Part shown: piece after piece, positions 44,901 to 56,640 of the stretch
Numbering within the stretch: the first letter of the stretch is position 1
How the letters are laid out: each line of letters opens with the position of its first letter
Assembly (NCBI GenBank): GCA_945643635.1
Contig: CALZFC010000040.1
Location: forward strand, 1,665,001 to 1,729,000
Direction of reading: 5' to 3'
From: Allodiplogaster sudhausi
Taxonomy: Eukaryota; Nematoda; Chromadorea; Rhabditida; Diplogasteridae
DNA length: 64,000 nt
Made by a program: the position numbers and the translations under genes
The notes under the pieces: generated by a model
What the model saw: the letters and a program-made list of their open reading frames with translations, nothing else
The model's database searches: none
Told to the model about the DNA's origin: nothing

Positions 44901-47900
44901 CCTCTTTTCTTCCAGTTCTTCAACGTCGTCTCGGCAGACCTGGTGATGGCTCGTCTGAACGTGGAGACCCACGAGTCCGTGAGAAGCGAGATCGTCCGTC
45001 TCGTGTACCCTGTACGGCCTTCCTTGCTCTTTCTGGAATGAGCAAGACGCCCCCTTTTCAGTCATACGACCTGAGTCACAAGTTGGATGAGTCGTCGAAG
45101 CGAATGGTTCATCTGCTGAACATCGGCCGAGACGCGGCTCTCTCCTTCCACCGCCTCGTCTTCCCTCTTCAACTCGTCCAACTCAACACTGTCGGTTAGA
45201 GAAGATTCTTCCTATGCTTCGTATGTACCAGCTTCCCCTATCCCCTTGCTTCTTCCCTCTTCCTTCAGTGCACCACTTCCGTACTCTTGGGATGCTCATC
45301 CATTGGTATGCCAAGCAGGTGCTGACTTGTGGTGGAGCGAAGGATGCCAAGCCAGACTTTGAAGTGGACGCGACGGTGCGGCTATTCATTTGCATGTTCA
45401 TAGTAATTGAGTGTTGTTGCAGATGGGCTCGATGGATGAAACGGTTGCTTCCCTTGGGAGGAGTCAAGAACAGGTTGAAGTCGGTGAGTGGAAGACCTCT
45501 CTCAAGCATCTTCTTTACTCTTCCACTTGCAGACGAACGATCGGATAACTTTATCAAGTGCAAGTGTAGTTTGGAGTGCCTTCTCGTCTTTTGGACCACG
45601 CTCCGAAAAGCTCTCAAACTGCCTGAGAACAGCAAGGTTTTCTCTTTTTGTCAGGTTCTTTGAGAATCTTGTTAAGTTCCAAGGTCCACAGGCCTTCTGC
45701 AGTGGAATCTGTTGCAACCAGTTTCCTCATTTTGGCTGTCATAAATGAAGGACTGACAAAAAGCATTTTTAGATCCGCCATAACTGTGATTACATAATGC
45801 GCCGACTGTTCGAAAGAATATTCGCCAAGTTTCGGGTAAGCATTCTTATTTTATATGCCTTTAGCTATATTTATAATGATGATTAGTAAAGGGAGAGTTA
45901 TAAATTGTAAGGGGACATCTCTTCTTGGCCCCGGCATGCTCATCGGCAGTCTTCTGCCTGTCTCGGATATCGACAAGGACGAGACCAGGTCACTGGCCGT
46001 GCTGAATTTGCTGCAGATTGGCAATGCTGAGGAGGTGAGCACTCCAACGTATCGTATCAGATTGTTAGAAATCAATTTTTGTTGGTTAGAAATAATTAAA
46101 TATAAAGGCAGAATGGCAGACCAGCCGAATATGATTGAGGAAGTGGTCGAGCCGTATCTGGATGCAGTAGTGAGATGGAGACCGGAGGACATTCTCCAAG
46201 TCATCACAAATGGTTATTTATTCACCGCAGTTATTGGACTACCTTGATATGAGAAGTCGATTTCCTGCTCAACATCGCAGATTAAAATGGTAATAAAGAT
46301 GTGAAGAGAATCGAATTGTGTAGAATTATATAAAACTAGAATGATTAATATGATCTGCCCTGAAATGCAGGCTTGAGTGAGTTGTCAGCTGCTGCTGGAG
46401 AGGAGTCCAGGACAGCCGCAGCCGTGGCCTCCCCAGCAAGGAAGAAGTCGAAGCGAGGGGAAGACAGGAAGAAGAAAAAGCGAGATGACGTCATCCGGAC
46501 TGCGCTCCATTATCTGAGATTCATGGTAATTCGCGGGGATATTCGAAATTAGTTTAATTGTGTTGTTGAGATGACATCGGCAGTTGCCGTTCCTTTTCTC
46601 GTCGGACGCTGCCGTCCCAGTACTAACCATTTCATGGAAGTCAGTTTGGAAAGTGCACTTTTTGATGGTTATAAGCGTTGTGTAGTCTTGCAAGTCCTCT
46701 TGTAGATTCTTGGCTGTTCCCGTGATTTGATTGATGCGAAGTTGCTTCCCGATGAAGACGGTGCTTCTCTCATCTCTTCCCCTGGTCACTCTTTCTGCAT
46801 TATCTCTTAGTTGCAAGTGTACTTTGTGTAGATGGCCCACTTCTCAAGAACCTTCGTCTGGAAGAGAGTACTGAGATTTCGAGTGAAGTGCTCCTGCAGG
46901 CCTTCCAGATGTCCAATGCACTCGCCGTCATGCTGCACACTTCAACTCTGCAGAATGACGGCAACAGTCAGGTACTCCTCTCATAGCTTAAAAGCCGACT
47001 GCCTGGACAAGTTTGACATTTCGCTCCTAATCAACATGCAATAGAATATATTAGGTTTTTAAGCATGAACTATAAGAATAACGTACGAAAAAAGCTCTCC
47101 CTCACTCATCCTTCCTCAGGCTTCAGGCTTTTGGGCGCTCCATTTTAAATTATGACTCCTCTTTCATCAGACCCTCGCCTCTTCATTCCATTCTCACATA
47201 TAACATCATCCTTCTCAATAATACAGCTATGAAATTTAGAAGAAGGCTTCGCGAAAGGTGAAGAAGGTAACCATAGAAGACAGCGCAGTGGCCTTGTCTT
47301 CTCAAGTGGACAACGTTGTCTCGGCCACCGCCACTTCGGCCGAACTCATCAAGGAGGTTCGTTCGCAGCTATGCTTTTTCATTATCCAGGTCTACTAACG
47401 CAGTAATTAGAGCAAGGTTCTGCTAACATAATGAGACATGCATTTTGGATGTGTCTCACGGATTACATATTGCTTTGGAATTTTAGTCAGAGATGATTTT
47501 TAACGTTTTCAGGTGACCTGGATTGAAGAGCGACTTCCTGATTTCCTCGCCATTGAAGATGACAGTCCGAGACATCAGCTCATGCTCCAGGTGGTTAAGG
47601 TAAGCCGTTTAAGATACGTACAATTGAGCTATGTGATCAGCACCAATGTGCAATCACCCGCCCGTGCCACCTTGGCTTAGGGGCAGAGCGTCGCTCTCGT
47701 AAAGCGAAGGTCGCAGGTTCGATTCCTGCAGGTGGCAACGTTTTGTGAGTTACTCATTTTAAAGTTTTGCTCTCTGTTTAGATTGGTCTTGGACACGTGG
47801 ACAACATGCTTAGTTGTTTTGATATTCTTCGTAGCATGCGTGCAGACTCACAAGAAAGTGAAAATGTTAGTTTTTTCACACTTGTTTGCTAATTAATGAG

Positions 47901-50007
47901 AAATACGGCTTGTTTATAAATATGAACAACAATTTTGAAACTCGCAAAAAGAATTTAGGAATTTTAATTTAAAAACAATATAGGAGACTTTCTCAAGAGT
48001 TTTAATAGTTTGTGATCTCCAAAACCGAGTCGAGTAGGCCGTTAAGTTTTAACGATATTGAAGAATGAAGGCTCGCGGGCTTGCCAGTCTAGCTCACCTT
48101 CGGAAGAAGATCAAAGCGATATTGCAACATATCTCGATAAGGTCTTTGTTCTTTTATCCTAAATATGTATTTATTTTAAATTTCATTTTTGCACATTTTA
48201 ATGAGTACTAATAGGAGTAATTAGATATTAGCACATTGAATAAGTTCCTGACCGATACTTTAGGTGATGAATATCACTCGGACAGTTGGGAATAGCAGCC
48301 TTGTCTGTCACTTCCTCGTTCAACTCGCTGGCATTGCTGAGAAACTTTGTGCAGTGGTACATTCTTGTCTTATTAGTTGTCATTTCCATTTCATAAATAA
48401 CTATCTTAAAAGGTCTAAAGTGTTGACTGATTTCAATTCGCAGGTGATAGAGAGTGACGGAGTGGCCGACCCGATAGACCAAGCTTGCCATCTGGCACTG
48501 AACATCCCTCGCTGGCTCTGCCGAGAATGCGACTCCCACCCCTACGCATCCGAACCCCTCACTGATAAAGGTCTCTCACCATCAGCTTATCCGCTCCCAT
48601 TCTTCTGCTCGTTCACCCTGCTCTTCTCTTGTGGCCCCATCCCTATTACTCTTCTCATTTTACATCTCTCGCTCTCTCTCCCTTTCTCTCTTTACTCCAT
48701 CTCTCTTCTCTTTCTCTCCTCTATCAGATCTCTCTTCCCTCTTTTCTCTTCTATATCTCTCTAACTCCTCTCTCCCCTCTCTCTTCTCTCTGTCTCTGTC
48801 TCTCTCTCTCTCTCCCTCTCTCTCTCTGCAGCTATCGCCGACTCGATCGTGAGTATGATGCGTGTGCTGCTGAAGTGTACTGCTAGTGTGCCGGCTACCT
48901 TCCCTCCTTCCTACAGTCCCCAAATGCAGAATGCCCTCAACATGTATCCCTGCACCCTCCTCAGACATCTCGTGAAACTGAATAAAGAGGCAAGTGCTGG
49001 CATCTGCAAAAATGTCATATCAATCTGTTTTTCTTATTTATCCAGTCGTCTTTATTTTTATGGTGTTACCTTCCTCCTACGAAGTAATCGTTCAGTTGTG
49101 AATGTGTAATCTGCAGTTGGTGCCTGCTTGTTGTGTTAGATTGGATTCTTGAGGAGAACTCGATCGCGGACCCTCGTGATCACTCCTTCGAAGTGCCGCG
49201 AGCCGTGGACATTCTAGTTCATCGAGTTGTCTTCCGACTTCCTCCTCTCCTACGGTATTCTAACTTTCAACCGTGTTGCAGTTCGATATTAACGCAGTTG
49301 AACAATGATATTCATCTTACCTGTACCCCCTTCCTTTTTATTCGCCTCCCTCCTTCACTCTCTCACTCACAGGTCCTACACCGACTGCCAGAGTGAGCTG
49401 TTGGTTGAGCTGTTGACAGCTGGTTTGTCCCCATACACCCTTGTGCTGAACCTGGGTTCGCTTGCCCAGCTGGCTTTGCTTGCCGACCCTGCCGAGCAAG
49501 CTGCTCGAGTTGCCTCCGCTGTTCTCCGCCTTGCCAGCGGAACTCCTTCTAGTCAGCGATTTGAACATTCACTTTTTTTAACGATTTTATATATTCACTA
49601 TTAATCGTAGGCAGAATTATCATGTGTTTTAGTTAAAGTAAGGAAAATAACGAAGAAGAATAAACTTAGGGCGCGAGAGGATGCGAATGGTGACACGCGA
49701 ACTTTTGTGTGGAATCGGCAAGGAACTGACGAAGCTTGAAGGCTCGCCAGGCTGCGAGGCCATGCTGACCTATGCAAGGGAACTCGTGCCAGCAGAGAGA
49801 GAGACAGGGAGGGAGAGAAGAGAGAAGCAGAGTGCGGACTACAGAGAAGAAGAAGAAGAAGAGGACACAGAGAGAGAGGCAGACATGGAGAGAAGAGAGA
49901 GGCAGAGTGCGGATTACAGAGAAGAAGAAGAGGAGACAGAGATGGAAGTGACAGGGAGTGGAGCAGAAGAACAAGCAGAAGAGGACGCAGAGGATTCAAC
50001 ACGGTAG
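41931..50007 (+). CDS. NCAPG2: Condensin-2 complex subunit G2
   Basis: HEAT-repeat subunit of condensin II, which compacts mitotic chromosomes. ATG 41931 opens an acidic N-terminus (MSESESEVNLSLASLNSAL), then basic and acidic linkers. The HEAT-rich core includes EITRL-type helices (VEEEIITRLVRLAISKSDKK), VDELSNDRVATVRVAVLE, GINEIFFEGYKEIL, NDRNDKVRLTALTLLRELRG and FFNVVSADLVMARLNVETHE. The last of these corresponds to the 'FW.I.P.EHILARL' segment typical of CAP-G2. Exons continue through about 49560 in phase. The final exon (about 49682-50007) encodes a strongly acidic tail with an internal repeat (RQSADYREEEEE twice). About 25 exons; one intron has a GC donor (AAAGAG|gcaagt at 48990). The junction near 44138/44235 does not fit phase simply. 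A tRNA gene lies in an intron. Family assignment is by HEAT pattern and remembered motifs. Confidence 0.82.
44632..44912. repeat. Degenerate (CTTT/CTTC)n pyrimidine tract
   Basis: Tandem ttcattctctttctctctttctgtctc units (about 27-30 nt) fill one condensin intron up to the acceptor at about 44915. Confidence 0.85.
47666..47737 (+). tRNA. tRNA-Thr (anticodon CGU)
   Basis: 72 nt folding into a full cloverleaf. The acceptor stem GCCACCT/AGGTGGC pairs 7 of 7, with discriminator A at 47737. The anticodon stem TCGCT/AGCGA encloses loop CTCGTAA with anticodon CGT. The T arm GCAGG/CCTGC encloses TTCGATT, giving a canonical B box (GGTTCGATTCC). The A-box region reads TGGCTTAGGGGC. No intron. It sits in sense orientation within an intron of the condensin gene. 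Confidence 0.95.
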
Positions 50008-50627
50008 ATGCTTCTTTAATTGATGAGATCTAGAATTCATAACATTCGTCTCATTAGCATTGCTAACTCTTGATCTCGTCGTTCTATTTCACCTTTTTGA
50101 AAGGTCTTCCATTCATTTTGTGTTAACATAGTATTTCAATTAACCGTAACAATATAAAAACTACATTGTGAAGGTTTCTTTTTCTCGTACAGTTACTGTA
50201 CATGCATATGAACAATGCTGTAAATCTGCAACTTCATGGAGTTTGTACAAAATGATAATCGAGATTGAAGGGAAGTACACGACAGCTTGCTTTTACGATT
50301 AGGGGACGTAATATGTACAATGTCGTGTTGAAAGCTGGAATAATAAAGCGAATTATCGAATACATGGGAAAGTGTTTTAAGAAATTAATACATTTTATGC
50401 ATCCTACCTATGGAAAGAAATGCTAGAAAGGCTTCGCCAGTACGACAAGTTATCCTCGCCCGTTTGGCTCCCCGAATCGAATTAAATCTTGTCCTTTTTT
50501 CCCTTATGATTTGGGGGGAGTATTATTATAAGATTTATTCGATAAAATAAGGAATGTCTATTATTGTCTATATTCCACCTGAGATCCTTAGAAATGTAAG
50601 AAAGAAATGAAGCGAAGAAAATGCGGT
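50008..50627. other. Spacer between convergent genes
   Basis: AT-rich 3' flanks with AATAAAG at about 50342. No gene seen. Confidence 0.5.
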
Positions 50628-53600
50628 CTAAACGTGCGTGGCGTCTGCAGAGTCTCCAATCATTTGCAGCCCCATCGTACTTCCTGTTGGAGTTATGTAT
50701 GAAGAGGCCTGCACAGTAAGATAACAGTGAGATAAGAGATACTCATCTTGGATGCCGTAGGGGCTAACCTGCCAGCCATCGTCTTGTATTCTTGTTTTAG
50801 TCTGCGGTTGAATGTGGGTGAAGATCTCGCTGCCGTCGCTCTCTTCTGAAGAATGAGTGATGAAAGGGAGTAATCAGTGATGGAGAAGAAAGACCTTCTT
50901 CCATGACGGGTGCCATGGAATGCATGGCGAAGCGCAGCCGGTAGGTCGCGTCCTCTTTCAGGATGGCGCGCACCGCGTTTCTCAACAAAGTCATCATACA
51001 TACACTTCATTGATGCCTTAGAAGATTCTTTTGCAATACTATTCCTAGTCTTTCCTCAGTGGAACAAGGCAACTGACAGGCCACGATCGCCCACTTCAGA
51101 ATTCTCGAGCTCAAGTTTAGAGTAGCCGACTCCCTTGGAGTAATCCTTGAATCAGTGATGACATCTTTCTCTCCTTCTCTCTCTCTCTCTCTCTCCCTCT
51201 CTCTCTCTCCCTTTCCCACCTGTTTCCGTGTCCTCGCACAGAGTTGACAGGTGATAAGCATGACATGTTGTCGCATGCGTCGGCTGAGAATGAGCAAGAG
51301 AAGAGCGGGGGATGAGTAGGCGACGCCGTGCAGAAGAAGCTGCGCATCTCGGACGTCCCTCTTCAATTCAAAGGAATCACATTTGGGAGAGCATACAGCC
51401 ATGTGCAGAGCGAATCCTTCTTTAGAGGAAACCACATAAATTGAATTTGAGCTTAACGTCTATTTTCTGGAGTTCTCTAGTTAATCATGCTGCATATTCC
51501 GGGGTGCGTTCTCCCACTCTGAAATGATGCTGCTCTTTCCATCTATTCCAACAGTTGTAATTCTGCACATTGAATCTTCTTTCTCGCACGCTTGTATGAA
51601 CATGTTGAGTGAAATGATATTCGAGAGAACGAAGAAGAACTGGAAAGAATCCCGCATTCATTGCACCCACTCTTTCTCTTTTGCAGCAACAACAGGGAGG
51701 CGTACGTGGAAATGCCAACGTTAATTCTTTGTGCTAACACTTCTTCGTGAGAAGAAGAATCTAAGAACTAACGATAAGACCTGTCCATGCACACTGAGAT
51801 CGTGCGCGAAGAGTGTCCAGTACGTGGTGGGAAGATGGACGATGGCATGAGAGAGGAGAAGAGCCAAGACGAGTGGACGCAGATTCGAGAAAAGCGCCTT
51901 GTGTCTGCCAAGATCTTTTTGGTGCTACAGAAGGAACCGAAGGAATGAATCTCTGAAGAAACTGCCAGGAAGCACACCTCGTTGCGAATGGAGAACTCAG
52001 GATCGGCAGGACAAACCGCTGCGAGAGAATAAAGGATACCATCACGAGTACTGTCACCCTATAAGCACAGAATGTTCAGTAAGAGGGGAGAGAGAGATGT
52101 GGAGGGCTAAAGACTGACCAGAAGAGAAAGCTTGGTACGAAGCGGATAACACTGAGCCAGATTTGCTGTGATTGGGCTATTTCTGAGATGCGGATACGTC
52201 CGATCTGCAGGAATCAAAAAGGGAGGTTCAACTTAGTCCCGCTCTCTGTCCTGAACTTCCTTCAAGCCCACCCAATTCCCCCTCTCTCCTGACCCTCATT
52301 CTAGTCCACCCCATCTCACCCTCTCTCTCCTGACCCTCCTTCTAGCCCACCCCATCTCGCCCTCTCTCCAGACTCTCCTTCTAGCCCACCCAACTCTCCC
52401 TCTCTCCTGACCCTCCTAGCCCACTCCATCTCGCCCTCTCTCCTGACCCTCCTTCTAGCCCACCCCATCTCGCCCTCTCTCCAGACCCTCCTTCTAGCCC
52501 ACCATATCTCGCTCTCTCTCCTGACCCTCCGTCTAGCTCACCCTCATCTCGCCCTCTCTTCTAACCCTCCTTATAGCCCCCTCCCATCTCGCCCTCTCCC
52601 CTGACCCTCCTTCTTGCCATCCCCCATCTCGCCCTCTCTCCTGACCCTCCTTCTGGCCCTCCCCCATCTCGCCCTCTCTCCTGACCCTCCTTCTGGCCCT
52701 CTCCCATCTCGCCCTCTCTCCTGACCTGTCTCACTGCGCCTGCCGTGGCCGTGGCTTCGACTGCTGCGCAGTGCTCAAAGTGTACTTCGTGTTCGAAGAG
52801 AAGGGAGACGTTGACGATGATTCCGAGAGGGAGAATGGAAAAGAGCTTCCTCCACGCGATCCAACCCGACGACTTCCAGCGACGAGAACGCTAATCAATC
52901 AAAATCATTATATACATAATGGGTGTACATACATATTATATTCTATATTTTTGACGGACCCGGACAAAGTTCATGATGAGCTGTAGTCGAATGGCGAAGC
53001 ACGTGCACATCGCCGTTATCGCAAAATGCCAAATTCCTGAGGTCAATTTTTATGATTGTTTCCATTATCGAGTATATTTCCAGCAGAGCAATGCGCACCG
53101 AAAAGCGCCGGTACAAGATTCGCCGAAGTCCAAGTGTGTCCCGGCTGGAAGCGATCGGCTAGTACTCTCAGGGGATACGGTAGAAGGAAGAAACCGAGTT
53201 GCAATAGCGCAATGATGCGCAAATAGGCGAAGCTTAATTAAGATAGTTTAACAACTTGTTATAATGAGATATCATTAATACAAAATAGTTAGAAATTCCT
53301 ATCACGGAAATGGAAAGAGCGTGTACCTGGCTGTGGAAAGCTTCTCTCGCGAGCACTGGATGGAGATGAGGAGGAGATTGCCGAGGATGCCAGCCACTCC
53401 AATGGCCAGATACACAAGGAAGGCGTCCTCCGCAGTCTTCCATTGACGCTCCTTTCAATCATCTTCCTAGTTTCATCCTCTCTATTACTTTCTTACCTTA
53501 GAGTACCCAAAATAAATAAAATATGTTTTTAACCTGTTCAAGTACTTTACTGCATCGAGGCAGAGTAGTAATAGGAGGAAAGCCTTGGCCAGGAGAAAGC

Positions 53601-54100
53601 ATCGCAGGAGGGCGGAGAGAACGCGAGGCCATCCCCGCAACCAGCCACGGGTTGTGAGAGGAACGAGACATCTGCAAAGGAAGAGCGAGAGAACGAGGGA
53701 GAGAGAGAGTGTGTGTGAGAGAGTGAGATATGGAAACAGAGAATTTCGCTATAAGCAGCTAAGATTAAAATATATAGATAGAACGAACTTATTAGAGGAG
53801 ATGGTCAAGCAGCCCAATATGAACCGAAGTTTTAACTCAGGGCAGGATAAAGTCATCTTGTTTCCCAAAAAATCACGATCAACATAACAATATGCATAAG
53901 TACATGTGCTTAAAACGGGGCCAATTCATGAAGAACAGGCAGGAAGAAAGGGATTCCAGATTTTCATTCAGCTAAGTGCTTTCGAATTAACTAAGTTACT
54001 CAAAAATTAAGCTAAAAGATAGGCTTATCTTACATATTCAGGCTGGGCCATTGCTTCACGAATTGTATTGGTGTTGGTTAACATTTGTAGCCCCCCACGA

Positions 54101-54153
<53 letters not shown>

Positions 54154-54223
54154 TCTCTGTCTCTCTCTCTGTCTCTCTCTGTCTCTCTCTCTCTGTCTCT
54201 CTTTCTCTCTCTCTCTCTGTCTC

Positions 54224-54285
<62 letters not shown>

Positions 54286-54323
54286 TCTGTCTCTCTCTCT
54301 CTGTCTCTCTCTCTCTCTGTCTC

Positions 54324-54367
<44 letters not shown>

Positions 54368-54369
54368 TG

Positions 54370-54418
<49 letters not shown>

Positions 54419-54419
54419 G

Positions 54420-54450
<31 letters not shown>

Positions 54451-54451
54451 G

Positions 54452-54485
<34 letters not shown>

Positions 54486-54555
54486 TCTGTCTCTCTCTCT
54501 CTGTCTCTCTCTCTCTGTCTCTCTCTCTTTCTCTCTGTCTCTCTTTGTCTCTCTC

Positions 54556-54600
<45 letters not shown>

Positions 54601-54609
54601 GTCTCTCTG

Positions 54610-54665
<56 letters not shown>

Positions 54666-55259
54666 TCTGTCTCTCTCTCTGCCTCTATGTTTCCGTAATC
54701 GCTTCTTCGTCTTAGCATTTATTCATGTTGTTCCTATTTATCTGGCGCTCTTTTATTTTTTCGATTTCAAGTCCTTTTCAAAATTTAATCATTCATTCAC
54801 GTTCTTTTAATGTGAGAGAAAGGCTTTCATCATCAGACTACGCCACAAGTGCAATGGATAAGTGGCAGAAGTTGCTGATGAAGAGGGCGCTTCGATTATG
54901 AGGAGCCTTTCCAAGGGGAAAGAGACATTCATAATGAAGGGAGGGAGAGTCAGACTGAAGAAACACATCGAATATTCATTGGAACGGGTAGACGGTTTCG
55001 AGAAAAGAAGAAGACTAAGCAAGACAAGGAAGAGAAAGTGGCTATAGATTTTAATGGAGTGCATACATTCATGGAAATAGAAAATAAGAATGTTCACTGA
55101 TGAGAAGTGAAAGATTCTACAGATAGGAAAAGAGGAATAGAATGGAAGTAGTTCCGAGTCGTGTATGAAACAGGCGACTTCCTTGTGGCGCTTGCCAAAG
55201 TAGCCACGATAACCAAGAGAGACAAGGCTAGCAATGGTGCCAATTGAGAGGAGAAGATT
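50628..55259 (-). CDS. Multi-pass membrane protein, possible receptor or transporter (5' end unresolved)
   Basis: Phase-consistent exons read leftward from 55259 (NLLLSIGTIASLVSLGYRGY, then FGKRHKE), 54911-54839 (NRSALFISNFCHLSIALVA), about 53671-53540 (VLSALLRCFLLAKAFLLLLL), 53451-53327 (FLVYLAIGVAGILGNLLLIS), about 53217-53142 (LLQLGFFLLPYPLRVLADRF), about 53040-52950 (WHFAITAMCTCFAIRLQLIM), about 52890-52737 (LFSILPLGIIVNVSLLFEHE) and 52206-52122 (IWLSVIRFVPSFLFW). Further helices follow (VTVLVMVSFILSQRFVLPIL, LLHGVAYSSPALLLLILS), then a cytoplasmic tail ending at 50628. There are at least nine hydrophobic helices. The start of the chain looks GPCR-like (short ICL1, Cys before helix 3), but the helix count exceeds seven, so a transporter or receptor-like polytopic protein is possible. 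No family recognised. Introns carry a minisatellite and a long (CT)n array. Some 51.5-52 kb junctions are uncertain. Confidence 0.55.
52262..52730. repeat. 39-bp minisatellite
   Basis: About twelve head-to-tail imperfect units, consensus about ctctcctgaccctccttctagcccaccccatctcgccctct with the repeat period near 39-42. Units differ by substitutions and small indels (ctagccc/ctggccc; cctgac/ccagac). It is intronic in the multi-pass membrane-protein gene. Confidence 0.9.
54101..54681. repeat. Long (CT)n array with regular G insertions
   Basis: About 580 bp of (TC)n punctuated by single G (tctctgtctc) at irregular spacings. Open frames over 200 codons on both strands here are repeat artefacts. 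It is intronic in the multi-pass membrane-protein gene. Confidence 0.97.
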
Positions 55260-55497
55260 CTGTCGAGGGAAGCAGTTGAGTCAGCCAACTAATTTACATC
55301 CCATACTTTCATATGCACATTGTAAGAAGTAACACGGATATGACGCGAGGGACAGACTTTCATCTGCCCACGGACAGAACATATATAAATAAAAAAGGAA
55401 GTTTCCTCGCAGAGATGCAGCCTTCTAGGAATATGTAATTATGCTGACTTCGGACAATCAACACAGAAGCAAAGTCAACAAGGCAGTCTTCATTTTG

Positions 55498-55507
55498 AGT
55501 TATATAT

Positions 55508-55551
<44 letters not shown>
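55498..55551. repeat. (TA)n microsatellite
   Basis: About 50 bp of alternating TA with one AA interruption. Confidence 0.95.
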
Positions 55552-55556
<5 letters not shown>

Positions 55557-55587
55557 TAGCTAATCGAATCTTAAAGGCCTTCTACAG

Positions 55588-56485
55588 CGAGGAGTTCACG
55601 CGTAAACAGAACAGTGTTGGTTGTGGCACGAACTCCGCAAGTGAAGTTAGTGCGTAAGTCACCATTTCAAGCCAGCCGGTCGCTCTTTCTCTCCCTCTCT
55701 CCTCCCTCTATCACTCTTACTTTTTCTCCCGTTCTTACTCTCGATCCTTCTCTCTCTTTCTCTCTGTGTTTCTTCCTCCCTTCCTATCTTCACCCCTCTC
55801 AACTCTATCTACACAGCGGCTAATGAAGCTGTCCTTTTGCCACTTTCGATAGTTGTGGGAGACTGAGAGAGAGCGAGGGGCCAAACTGTCTCTGATGACA
55901 GTTGTGTTCCCCAGAGGGAACGGCGCGTTCTGACAAGTCGTGTTCCTTGAATATCAAGTATTGAAATAGAGAAGCGATAGAGAGAGAGAGAGGAGAGAAA
56001 GAGAGAAAGAGAGAAGAGAGAGAGGGAGAGAGAAAGAGAGGTTAGAGGAAAAAGAAGAGTGCGAAAAATTTTGTCAAAAAGTTTTGACATGCGCTGGAAA
56101 CATGATTTAGCCATATGTACATACTATGTACACATGTCGCTGAAGTTGATATTTCAACTGCTGCTTACTGACACCCACACCATTTCTCGTTGGATATTTC
56201 TTTCCCTCTCTCTTCCCTCTCTGTTTCTTTTTCTCTCTTTCTCCCTTCATTTCCCTGCCTCTCATTCTCCCTCTCATAATGCAAGAGTGGATTCTTGCTA
56301 CTCCCTCCAGATTTAGCCATATTCAAGCGGATCGAGCAAATGAAGCGTGCGTACCAGTTTGGTTGCCAATGAACTATTCGAAGTGGACAGCGAAAAGCAG
56401 CGGAACTCGTCCAGCAGCACAAGAAATGAGCAAAGAAGCCAGAAATAAAGAAAATGAAAGGGACAAAGAGTGTATTCGATAGAGA

Positions 56486-56538
<53 letters not shown>

Positions 56539-56640
56539 TTCGTGGAAGGCAAGTGTGTAAACGCTAATAAGGAGCTTGCCTTGGGGCGCGCTTTCGGATG
56601 GACCGTTGCATTCCTTTGTGCACCTCTCGGTCTCCTCACT
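55588..56640 (+). CDS. Weak candidate exons of an unidentified gene
   Basis: Three or four blocks have plausible splice sites and phases: 55588-55653 (VNRTVLVVARTPQVKLV), a block from 55817 (NEAVLLPLSIVVGD), 56311-56361 (IFKRIEQMKRAYQFG), and a block from about 56534 (EGKCVNANKELALGRAFGW, followed by a hydrophobic run). The first two join neatly in phase. No domain or start codon is recognised, and the surrounding DNA is simple repeat. Treat as tentative. Confidence 0.22.

Noticed and set aside
52230..52735. Regularly spaced repeats considered as a CRISPR-like array
   Set aside because: Units abut without unique spacers and drift gradually; it is a minisatellite in an animal gene.
54051..54718. 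Open frames of over 200 codons on both strands
   Set aside because: Translations of (CT)n/(GA)n; no coding signal, and the array lies in an intron of a minus-strand gene.
50628..55259. Assignment as a classical seven-helix rhodopsin-like receptor
   Set aside because: The first three helices look right, but at least nine hydrophobic helices follow in phase, so a standard GPCR is unlikely.
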